Assembly (NCBI RefSeq): GCF_018130245.1
Contig: NZ_JAFCKP010000001.1
Span: 868,001 to 932,000, forward strand
DNA from: Bradyrhizobium sp. SZCCT0231
GTDB taxonomy: Bacteria > Pseudomonadota > Alphaproteobacteria > Rhizobiales > Xanthobacteraceae
Reading direction: 5' to 3'
Length of the DNA stretch: 64,000 nt
This document shows positions 7,937 to 15,430 of the stretch, piece after piece (the first letter of the stretch is position 1; every line of letters starts with the position of its first letter). Both the position numbers and the translations under genes were made by a program. Under the pieces are notes generated by a model that saw only the letters and a program-made list of their open reading frames with translations, was not told the origin of the DNA and made no database searches.

Positions 7937-8657
7937 TCAGCCGCGCAAGGAAGTGATCCTGTCGACCCTGGCCCTGCGTGCCGGCTATGGCGGCAAGCCG
8001 GTGCTCCAGGGGCTCGAGATCGAGGTACGGGAAGGGGAGATCGTCGCCGTCATCGGTCGCAACGGCGTCGGCAAGTCCACGCTGATGAAGAGCCTGATCG
8101 GGCTCGTGCCGGCGATGAGCGGCTCGATCGTCTATCGCGGCGAGGTGGTGGAGTCTCTTCCCGCGCACAAACGGGCGCGCCTCGGCATCGGCTATGTGCC
8201 GCAGGGGCGCGACGTGTTTCCGCGCCTGACCGTCGGCGAGAACGTCGCCGTCGGTGCAGCGATCAAGGGCGGCGGCATTCCGGAAGCCGGCCGGCGCAAG
8301 ATCGTCGAGGCCTTTCCGATCCTCGAGGAGCGCTGGCACCAGCGCGCCGGCACCATGTCTGGCGGCCAGCAGCAGCAGCTCGCGATCGGACGGGTCCTGA
8401 TCGCCGATCCCAGTCTCATCCTGCTCGACGAACCGTCGGAAGGTATCCAGCCCAACATCGTCCAGGACATCGCGCGCAACATGGTCGAGCTCAACCACAG
8501 GACCGGAGTGACCATCATCCTGGTCGAGCAAAATCTCGACATGATCCGCGCCATGGCGCAGCGTTGCTACGTCATGGACAAGGGCCGCATCGTCGCCAAT
8601 CTCGACCGCGCGGCGCTCGACGACGCGGCCGAGATGCGCCGTCATCTCGCGGTTTGA
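7929..8657 (+). CDS. ABC transporter ATP-binding protein, LivF/UrtE family
   Basis: This 242-residue ATPase has Walker A GRNGVGKST, the signature MSGGQQQQLAIGR and Walker B LILLDEPSEGIQPNIV. The ATG at 7929 overlaps the end of the preceding ATPase gene by 8 nt. It completes the five-part importer (binding protein, two permeases, two ATPases). The 'EGIQPNIV' segment is characteristic of the LivF/UrtE class. Confidence 0.88.
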   Translation: MLDQPRKEVILSTLALRAGYGGKPVLQGLEIEVREGEIVAVIGRNGVGKSTLMKSLIGLVPAMSGSIVYRGEVVESLPAHKRARLGIGYVPQGRDVFPRLTVGENVAVGAAIKGGGIPEAGRRKIVEAFPILEERWHQRAGTMSGGQQQQLAIGRVLIADPSLILLDEPSEGIQPNIVQDIARNMVELNHRTGVTIILVEQNLDMIRAMAQRCYVMDKGRIVANLDRAALDDAAEMRRHLAV

Positions 8658-8690
8658 AGACCTACGCCAACGACAGAAGGAGAAAAGAAA

Positions 8691-9680
8691 ATGTCCTGGC
8701 AGAAAGACTCCATCATGGCCCGCAAAGGCGTTGCCAAGGGCGAGCGCGGCACGACGCACACCATCACGGAGAGCGAGCAGGGCAAGTACCACTATGTCTA
8801 CGGCCCCTATGTGAAGCCGGTGCTGACCGTCGATCCCGGCGCCGTCGTTTCCGCGGAGACCCATGATGCGTTCGAGGGCGCCATCAAGAAGGAGACCGAC
8901 AGCCCGTCGAAGATTCTCAACTTCCCGTTCCTCAATCCGCAGAACGGACCGATCCACGTCAACGGCGCCGAGAAGGGCGATACGCTCGCGGTCTATATCG
9001 AGAGCATCGTGCCGCGCGGGCCGCAGCCGCGCGGCACCACGGTGATCATGCCGGAGTTCGGTGGCCTGGTCGGTACGGGCAACACCGCGCTGCTCAATCC
9101 GGCGCTGCCCGAGCGCGTCAAGAAGCTGGAGATCGACGCCAAGACCGGAACCAAGTGGAACGACAAGATCACGCTGCCTTACGAGCCCTTCATCGGCACC
9201 ATCGGCACCTCGCCGGAGATCGAGGCGATCTCCTCGCTCGTTCCGGACTATTACGGCGGCAACATGGACCTGCCGGATGTCGGCGTCGGCGCCGTCGTCT
9301 ACCTGCCGGTCAACACCAAGGGCGCGCTGCTCTATCTCGGCGATTGCCATGCCGCGCAGGGCGATGGCGAGCTCTGCGGCGTCGCCATCGAGCATCCGAC
9401 CGTGACCACGGTGCAGGTCGACCTCATCAAGAACTGGACCATCGCCTGGCCGCGGCTGGAAACGAAGGACTTCATCATGACCATCGGCTCGGCCCGACCG
9501 ATGGAGGATGCGGCCCGCATCGCCTACCGCGAGCTCTGCCGCTGGATGGCGGCCGATTACGGCTTCGACGAGATCGACGCCTACATGCTGCTGACTCAGG
9601 CCGGCCGCGTCAGGCTGGGCAACATGGTCGATCCCAAATACACGTTGGGCGCCTCCATCAAGAAGTCCTATCTCGCCTGA
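8691..9680 (+). CDS. fmdA: Formamidase/acetamidase (FmdA/AmdA family)
   Basis: A 329-residue cytoplasmic hydrolase of the acetamidase/formamidase family, which splits formamide to formate and ammonia. Features seen include NPQNGPIHVNGAEKGDTL near the N terminus, FIGTIGTSPE in the middle, and the metal-site-like LGDCHAAQGDGE segment typical of this zinc enzyme family. A strong Shine-Dalgarno AAGGAGAAAAG precedes ATG 8691. It sits directly after the amide importer and ahead of a nitrilase, so it is the core catabolic enzyme of the operon. It is somewhat shorter than the roughly 400-residue Methylophilus enzyme. Confidence 0.85.
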   Translation: MSWQKDSIMARKGVAKGERGTTHTITESEQGKYHYVYGPYVKPVLTVDPGAVVSAETHDAFEGAIKKETDSPSKILNFPFLNPQNGPIHVNGAEKGDTLAVYIESIVPRGPQPRGTTVIMPEFGGLVGTGNTALLNPALPERVKKLEIDAKTGTKWNDKITLPYEPFIGTIGTSPEIEAISSLVPDYYGGNMDLPDVGVGAVVYLPVNTKGALLYLGDCHAAQGDGELCGVAIEHPTVTTVQVDLIKNWTIAWPRLETKDFIMTIGSARPMEDAARIAYRELCRWMAADYGFDEIDAYMLLTQAGRVRLGNMVDPKYTLGASIKKSYLA

Positions 9681-9691
9681 GGCCGATCGGA

Positions 9692-11431
9692 ATGTCCACC
9701 ATTCACAAGGTCGCCGCCGTCCAGTTCGAGCCGACCATGTTCGAGAAGGCGCGCAACATCGCGCGCCTGCTCGAGCTCTGCGAGCAGGCGGCGGCGGCCG
9801 GTGCAAAGCTGATCGTCACGCCGGAGATGGGAACGACCGGCTATTGCTGGTTCGACCGCGCCGAGGTTGCGCCGTTCGTCGAGACCATCCCGGGACCGAC
9901 CACGAGCCGCTTCGCGGCGCTCGCGCGCAAACATGACTGCTACATCGTCGTCGGCATGCCCGAGGTCGACGAGGACAACATCTATTTCAACACCGCCGTC
10001 CTGATCGGGCCTGACGGCATCGTCGGCCGTCACCGCAAGACGCATCCCTATATTTCCGAGCCGAAATGGGCCGCGGCCGGCGACCTGCACAACCAGGTGT
10101 TCGAGACCCCGATCGGGCGGATCGCGCTGCTGATCTGCATGGACATCCACTTCGTGGAGACCGCGCGGCTGATGGCGCTCGGCGGTGCCGACGTCATCTG
10201 CCACATCTCGAACTGGCTGGCGGAGCGCACCCCGGCGCCTTACTGGATCAGCCGCGCCTTCGAGAACGGCTGCTATGTCATCGAGAGCAACCGGTGGGGG
10301 CTTGAGCGCACGGTGCAGTTCAGCGGCGGCAGCTGCGTGATTGCGCCGGACGGGCAGGTGATCGCCGTGCGCGACAAAGGCGACGGCGTGCTGCTGTCGG
10401 AGATCGATCTCGACGCCGCGCGGGCGCGCCGCGTGCTTGGGGAGGCCGTCTTCGCGCAACGCCGGCCGGAACTCTATCCGGAGCTCTTGACCGACACCTT
10501 CAGCTGGAACCCGCGCGACTTCTTCGGTCTCTACGGCCACGAGCCATGGCCGGCCGGAAAGACGTCGCAGGTCAGTGTCGCGCAATTTGCGCCTTGCGAT
10601 GACGTCGACCGGAATCTCGAGGCAATCGCAGCACTTGCGCGCAAGGCCCGCGCGGAAGGCGCGGATCTCGTCGTGTTCCCGGAGCTTGCAGTGACCGGTC
10701 TCGGCGATCCCGCGACATCGGCGCAGCCGATACCTGGGCCGGTGACCGATCGCCTCGAGGAGCTTGCCAAGGAGCTGGGTCTCTATCTCGTCTGCGGCCT
10801 TGCGGAGCGCGCCGGGGACACGCTTTACAACAGCGCCTGCCTTGTCACGCCGGATGGGGACATCTCGGTCTATCGCAAGACGCATCTCACCGCCGACGAG
10901 CGAAGCTGGGCGACGGCCGGAGAAGGCTGGACCGTCGTCGACACGCCGATCGGCCGCATCGGGCTATTGATTGGCCACGACGCCTCGTTTCCGGAGGCGG
11001 GCCGGGTGCTGGCGCTGCGCGGCTGCGATCTCATCGCCTGTCCTGCCGCCATCAAGGCACGCTTCAGTTCGTCGCATGCCGGCACGGAGGTCGAACAGCC
11101 GATGCCGATTCCGACCGGCCCGGATCCGCTCCACTGGCATCATTTCCGCGTTCGCGCCGGCGAGAACAACCTGTTTTTTGCCTTCGCCAATGTCGTCGAT
11201 CCCGAGCGCGGCTATCCTGGGCTCAGCGGCGTATTCGGGCCTGACACGTTCGCGTTCCCGCGGCAGGAGGCGATCGCAACCGGCGGCACGGGGCTTGCAA
11301 CCGCGCCGGTCGACACCACCAATCTCGACAGCGTCTATCCGACCAATGTCGTGCGGCGAAAGGATCTGGTGTCGATGCGCATGCCGCACAGCTATCGCGG
11401 ATTGGTCAAAATGGCTGCGAGCAACTACTGA
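9692..11431 (+). CDS. Tandem nitrilase-superfamily amidohydrolase with an inactive second domain
   Basis: This 579-residue protein contains two complete CN-hydrolase domains in one frame. Domain 1 (about 1-280) has the full triad Glu45 (TPEMG), Lys116 (HRKTHP) and Cys149 (LLICMD). Domain 2 (about 290-579) keeps Glu331 (FPELA) and Lys396 (YRKTHL), but the nucleophile position is Gly428 (LLIGHD, codon GGC at 10973). Only domain 1 should therefore hydrolyse an amide or nitrile; domain 2 may be structural or bind ligand. Start ATG 9692 lies 11 nt after fmdA. Most family members are single-domain proteins that oligomerise. Confidence 0.85.
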   Translation: MSTIHKVAAVQFEPTMFEKARNIARLLELCEQAAAAGAKLIVTPEMGTTGYCWFDRAEVAPFVETIPGPTTSRFAALARKHDCYIVVGMPEVDEDNIYFNTAVLIGPDGIVGRHRKTHPYISEPKWAAAGDLHNQVFETPIGRIALLICMDIHFVETARLMALGGADVICHISNWLAERTPAPYWISRAFENGCYVIESNRWGLERTVQFSGGSCVIAPDGQVIAVRDKGDGVLLSEIDLDAARARRVLGEAVFAQRRPELYPELLTDTFSWNPRDFFGLYGHEPWPAGKTSQVSVAQFAPCDDVDRNLEAIAALARKARAEGADLVVFPELAVTGLGDPATSAQPIPGPVTDRLEELAKELGLYLVCGLAERAGDTLYNSACLVTPDGDISVYRKTHLTADERSWATAGEGWTVVDTPIGRIGLLIGHDASFPEAGRVLALRGCDLIACPAAIKARFSSSHAGTEVEQPMPIPTGPDPLHWHHFRVRAGENNLFFAFANVVDPERGYPGLSGVFGPDTFAFPRQEAIATGGTGLATAPVDTTNLDSVYPTNVVRRKDLVSMRMPHSYRGLVKMAASNY

Positions 11432-11453
11432 ATCAAGAAAAAGGAAGCGGACC

Positions 11454-12215
11454 ATGGATCTGGGACTCAAGGGCGCAAAAGTTCTCGTCACGGGAAGCAC
11501 CAGGGGAATCGGCCGGGCGATCGCCGAGACCTTTGCCGCCGAGGGCGCCGACGTGGGTGTGTGCTCGCGCAATCTCGCCGAGGTCGAAAGCACGGTCGCT
11601 GCGCTTGAGGCCAAGGGCGTCGCGGCCTATGGCGGTGCGGTCGACGTCGCCGACGCCGCGATTCTGAAGAGCTGGGTCGGCGATATGGCGTCGAAGCTCG
11701 GGGGCATCGATGTCGTCGTCGCCAATGTCAGCGCACTTGCGATCGGACAGGACGACGAAAGCTGGCAGAAGGAGTTCTCGACCGACATGATGGGCACGGT
11801 GCGGCTCGTGAACGCGGCCATGCCGTATCTGGAGAAGAGCAAGGCCGGCGCGATCGTCACCATCTCCAGCGTCTCCGGGCGCGAGGTCGATTTCGCGGCC
11901 GGCCCCTACGGCACCTTCAAGGCCGCCATCATCCACTACACGCAAGGTCTCGCCAATCAGCTCGCGCACAAGGGCATCCGCGCCAACTCGGTCTCGCCAG
12001 GCAACACCTATTTCGAAGGCGGTGTCTGGAACAGCATCAAGGACAACAATCCCGAGCTGTACAAGACGGCGCTCGCGCTCAATCCCACTGGCCGGATGGG
12101 CACGCCGCAGGAGATGGCGAACGCAGTCGTATTTCTCGCAAGTGGCGCCGCCAGTTTCATCACAGGAACGAACCTCGTCGTCGACGGTGCCTTGACGCGC
12201 GGTGTGCAATTCTGA
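11454..12215 (+). CDS. Short-chain dehydrogenase/reductase
   Basis: A 253-residue Rossmann-fold oxidoreductase with the cofactor motif TGSTRGIG near residue 14, the catalytic ISS serine segment, and the Y-x-x-x-K motif (YGTFK). ATG 11454 follows AAGGAAG. It is the last gene of the amide operon, 22 nt behind the nitrilase gene. Its substrate is unknown: it could reduce or oxidise a product released from a larger amide, or it may simply be co-expressed. Confidence 0.8.
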   Translation: MDLGLKGAKVLVTGSTRGIGRAIAETFAAEGADVGVCSRNLAEVESTVAALEAKGVAAYGGAVDVADAAILKSWVGDMASKLGGIDVVVANVSALAIGQDDESWQKEFSTDMMGTVRLVNAAMPYLEKSKAGAIVTISSVSGREVDFAAGPYGTFKAAIIHYTQGLANQLAHKGIRANSVSPGNTYFEGGVWNSIKDNNPELYKTALALNPTGRMGTPQEMANAVVFLASGAASFITGTNLVVDGALTRGVQF

Positions 12216-12283
12216 GGCATGAATGCTGAAGCGCGAATCTGTCATCCATGTCAGAATTGACCGCGTGATCGCGCAGGGTCGGT

Positions 12284-12316
12284 GCTGCCTCTGCTGCCCG
12301 CAGAGTGCAGGGCAGC
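12284..12316. other. Hairpin downstream of the amide operon
   Basis: GCTGCCTCTGC (12284-12294) pairs with GCAGGGCAGC (12307-12316) with a single bulge. There is no T tract, so it could be a factor-assisted end point or merely a structured spacer before the next gene. The rest of the 173-nt gap shows nothing else. Confidence 0.3.
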
Positions 12317-12388
12317 GATCTCCCCGTGTGGATTTTCGGGGGCCCTCATTCGTGCAAGATAATCCACTAGGTTCCGAATATGTAGACG

Positions 12389-13381
12389 ATGTCCCTCTCA
12401 CGGCGAGAACTGCTCGATACGGCGGCGCGCCTCACGGCGCTGGCTGCCTGGCCCGGTGGTGCAACCGCCGACGATTACCCCTCCCGCCCCGTCAAGCTGG
12501 TCATTCCCTATACGGCCGGCGCTGCGGGTGATCAGATCGGACGTCCCTGGGCCGACAGGATCGCCCCGCTGCTGGGGCCGGTCTATGTCGAGAATATCGG
12601 CGGCGCGGGCGGTGCGATCGGCTCCGCCGCGGTGGCGCAGAGCGCACCGGACGGTTACTCGCTTCTGCTTGGCAATGGCAGCACCCAAGTGACGATTCCG
12701 CTGTCGACGGCGCAGCCTGCCTACGACACGGTTCGCGATTTCCGTGCCATCTATCGGCTGATTACAAGCACGCTTGCATTCGCAGTTCATCCGTCCCTGC
12801 CGGTGAAGGATCTGCGGGAGCTGGTAGCTTTTGCGAAGGCCAATCCGGGCGGGCTTTCCTATGGCACGCCGGGGGTCGGCACCGGCAATCATCTCGTCGG
12901 AGAAATGTTCAGGCAGCAATCGGGTCTTGCGGCGGGCTTGGTCCACGTCCCTTACCGGGGCATGGGGCCTGCGACCAACGATCTCGTCAGCGGCCAGATC
13001 AACTCGGTGATTGCGGTGGTCTCGAGCCAGCTCCTGCAATTGCACTTTGCGGGCAAGCTGCGGCTGATCGCCGTGACGAGCGACCGGCGGCTGAGTGGTG
13101 CGCCGGACATTCCGACGGTCATCGAATCCGGCATGTCCGGCCTCAGATATGCCGGCTGGTTTGGCTTGTTTGCCCCAAGAGCAACCCCGGATGCGATCGT
13201 GCAGCGGATCGCTGCGGCGACCCGCACGGCGATGGCTGATCCTCAGTTGCAGGAAAGCTATCGTTCGCAAGGTCTGGAGCCGGACATCGATTCAGGCCCC
13301 GATAAATTTCAACGCCTCGTCGAGGACGAACTCACGCGCCTCGCGCCCGTCGTCAAGTCGATCGGGCTCAAGCGCGACTGA
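12389..13381 (+). CDS. TctC/Bug-family tripartite tricarboxylate transporter binding protein (orphan)
   Basis: The 330-residue secreted protein begins with an N-terminal SRREL motif and hydrophobic stretch, then the Bug-family start YPSRPVKLVIPYTAGAAGD and the central PGGLSYGTPGVGTGNHLVGE region. These proteins capture carboxylates or similar small molecules for TctAB membrane subunits. No tctA or tctB gene is present here, as is usual for the many orphan Bug proteins. It is separated from the amide operon by 173 nt and probably has its own promoter. Confidence 0.85.
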   Translation: MSLSRRELLDTAARLTALAAWPGGATADDYPSRPVKLVIPYTAGAAGDQIGRPWADRIAPLLGPVYVENIGGAGGAIGSAAVAQSAPDGYSLLLGNGSTQVTIPLSTAQPAYDTVRDFRAIYRLITSTLAFAVHPSLPVKDLRELVAFAKANPGGLSYGTPGVGTGNHLVGEMFRQQSGLAAGLVHVPYRGMGPATNDLVSGQINSVIAVVSSQLLQLHFAGKLRLIAVTSDRRLSGAPDIPTVIESGMSGLRYAGWFGLFAPRATPDAIVQRIAAATRTAMADPQLQESYRSQGLEPDIDSGPDKFQRLVEDELTRLAPVVKSIGLKRD

Positions 13382-13388
13382 GCGCTTC

Positions 13389-13511
13389 TCAGAGACGCAC
13401 TCCGGTCGTAGCAAACGCCTGGGCGACGGGCTCCTGAACGCGATTCAAGATCTCCATCCCCGCAACTGCGATCACCAGGGCCGCGACGCAGCCAAGCAAA
13501 AAAGCCTTCAT
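13389..13511 (-). CDS. Small single-pass membrane protein (40 residues)
   Basis: A short reading frame on the minus strand encodes 40 residues beginning MKAFLLGCVAALVIAVAG, a lysine followed by a hydrophobic helix, and ending TTGVRL. A good Shine-Dalgarno, GGAGGCTGAGG, lies immediately before its ATG at 13511. The hydrophobic start and ribosome site support a real small membrane or secreted protein; similar short proteins are, as I recall, common in Bradyrhizobium. Function is unknown. It is convergent with the TctC-type gene. Confidence 0.55.
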   Translation of the reverse strand: MKAFLLGCVAALVIAVAGMEILNRVQEPVAQAFATTGVRL

Positions 13512-13602
13512 CCTCAGCCTCCCTCGATTGGACCAGCAAGCCATCTATACGACACGGCCTGTCGCCGGCAAGCTCGTTGATCGCTCCAAGGTATCCGCGG
13601 TC

Positions 13603-13839
13603 CTATGGGCTCTTGAACACGGGATCGGCGGAAAACGCATTGCCCATTAAGCCAAGGGACTGAAGCTCGGCGCTGTTCAAATCGACTTCCAGGATTGCGA
13701 GCAGCAGCGCGAGCACGACGGCAACGAGGGCGAGGACAGGGGAGGCTTCTCGCGCACCGGGATCTTGCAAGCCATCAATGGCACGAAGAACGCGCAGCCG
13801 CGCAATCATCCGCAGAATTGGCCCCGTTCGCCCCTGCAT
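13603..13839 (-). CDS. Small hypothetical membrane protein
   Basis: A 78-residue reading frame has a basic N-terminal third (RMIARLRVLRAIDG), one strong transmembrane segment (VLALVAVVLALLLAILEV) and a short polar tail. AAGGA lies about 9 nt before the ATG, which supports translation. I do not recognise the family. It lies 91 nt upstream of the 40-residue membrane protein on the same strand, so the two may be co-transcribed. Confidence 0.5.
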   Translation of the reverse strand: MQGRTGPILRMIARLRVLRAIDGLQDPGAREASPVLALVAVVLALLLAILEVDLNSAELQSLGLMGNAFSADPVFKSP

Positions 13840-14087
13840 GCCGTCTTCCTTGACGTGAGCAGCCAGAATCTAATGTCTGGGCCATCGGCATTCAAGCGGA
13901 GGATGCCGCGAGTTGGGTTGTTGCGCTGCAACGGTTCGGAACGGAAGGAGCCATTGCAAGTTTCTTGCAAGCTTAGTGAGCGCAGGCCGCTCCTGCGGGA
14001 TCATCCAAAACCACGACGGCACCGGCCAAGTAGACCGTTTCAGGATATTCATTTCCGTTGCCTGTTCTGGCAATCTTGAGAGCGTGA

Positions 14088-15398
14088 ATGTCAGCAGGGC
14101 AGCCAGGAATGAACAGATCACCTTTGTGCACGAAGGTGGCCGCAGCGCTGTGGGCCATCCTTGCCGCATCGTCCGTGCACGCCGACATGGTCGGACACGG
14201 TGGCCCGATACGGGCTCTTGCCATCTCGCCCGATGGAGACAGCCTTCTCTCCGGCAGCTTCGACACGAGGGTCATCCGCTGGTCGCTCAAGACGGATACC
14301 GCAGAGCAAGTGCTGCGGTATCATGCTGATGGCGTCAATGCCGCCGTCTTCTTGAAAGATGGCCGCATGATCACGGCCGGCGCCGACGCACGAATTGCGG
14401 TGTGGACGGCGGGCCGGGTGGAGCCGGACCGGGTGCTGGAGGGACATGTCGCTCCGATCGTGGCGCTTGCTGTGTCGCCCGATGGGGCGCTTCTCGCATC
14501 GGCTTCATGGGACCGGACGGTGCGGCTCTGGTCGCTATCGGACGGCGCGTCCCGCGTGCTCGAAGGGCATACGCAGAACGTCAACGGCGTCGCCTTCCTG
14601 CCGGACGGCAGACTTGTCAGCGTCGGCTACGATCTTGCGCTGCGCATCTGGCGTTTGCCGGATGGCCAGCCTGAAACAGTGACGTTGCCGGCGCCGCCGA
14701 ACGCGGTGGCCGTGGCGGGGGATGGTGAAATCGTCACAGGCGCGGTCGACGGCAGGCTGCGCATGCTGACCGCGGACGGCAAGGTCAGCGGCGAGGTCGC
14801 AGCCAGTCCGACACCGGTGGTGGCCCTGACGATGTCGGCGGACGGCGCGCTGATCGCTGCGGCAGGCATCGGCGGCACAGTGGCGATCATCGATCGCAAG
14901 TCGCGCAACCTGCTGCGCACGCTGGTTGGATCCGGGTTGCCGGTGTGGTCGGTCGCCTTCCTTCCAGATCGCGAGACACTCATGACGGGTGGTGCAGACG
15001 GCAGGATCAGGCGCTGGAATGCGCGCACCGGCGATCCCGTCGGCACAGGCCTGAGCGGCACACCGGCCGATCCGCTCGCCGCCTATGCCGGCGATCATGG
15101 CGCCGATGTGTTTCGGGCGTGCGTTGCCTGTCACACGCTCTCGGACAAGGAGGTGCAGCGTGCGGGCCCGACGCTTGCGGGACTATACGGCCGCAAGATC
15201 GCTTCGCTCCCGGGATATCGCTTCTCCGATGCGCTGAAGAGGATGGACATCGTCTGGACGCCGGAAACGGTCGCAAGACTGTTCGAAATCGGGCCGAATA
15301 CCTACACCCCCGGCACCAAGATGCCGGAGCAGCGCATCGGCTCGGCCGAGGACCGCCGCGCACTCACCGAGTTTCTGGGCCGCGCGACGTCGCGATAG
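14088..15398 (+). CDS. WD40 beta-propeller fused to a class I cytochrome c
   Basis: This 436-residue protein starts with a signal peptide ending near SSVHA, then has about seven WD40-type repeats (residues 35-325, e.g. GHGGPIRALAISPDG, ARIAVWT, DRTVRLWSL). It ends with a cytochrome c domain (about 335-436) with haem motif CVACH and an axial Met in PGTKMPEQR. It should be exported, with haem attached in the periplasm, as an electron carrier that docks through its propeller. It is convergent with the formate dehydrogenase accessory gene at 15431. An alternative start is the ATG at 14109. The electron partner is not known. Confidence 0.8.
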   Translation: MSAGQPGMNRSPLCTKVAAALWAILAASSVHADMVGHGGPIRALAISPDGDSLLSGSFDTRVIRWSLKTDTAEQVLRYHADGVNAAVFLKDGRMITAGADARIAVWTAGRVEPDRVLEGHVAPIVALAVSPDGALLASASWDRTVRLWSLSDGASRVLEGHTQNVNGVAFLPDGRLVSVGYDLALRIWRLPDGQPETVTLPAPPNAVAVAGDGEIVTGAVDGRLRMLTADGKVSGEVAASPTPVVALTMSADGALIAAAGIGGTVAIIDRKSRNLLRTLVGSGLPVWSVAFLPDRETLMTGGADGRIRRWNARTGDPVGTGLSGTPADPLAAYAGDHGADVFRACVACHTLSDKEVQRAGPTLAGLYGRKIASLPGYRFSDALKRMDIVWTPETVARLFEIGPNTYTPGTKMPEQRIGSAEDRRALTEFLGRATSR

Positions 15399-15430
15399 CG
15401 GCCGCTTCCGGCCTTGCGGCGATGTCTCGT

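Noticed and set aside
9155-9691. Possible fusion of formamidase and nitrilase, since the nitrilase frame is open back to 9155
   Set aside because: The upstream part lies in a different frame from fmdA, has shadow-type Arg-rich composition, and a good ATG at 9692 follows the fmdA stop.
13973-14290. Minus-strand frame of 105 codons overlapping the WD40-cytochrome gene start
   Set aside because: No ribosome site and no hydrophobic or motif pattern; the plus-strand signal peptide and WD40 repeats are clear.
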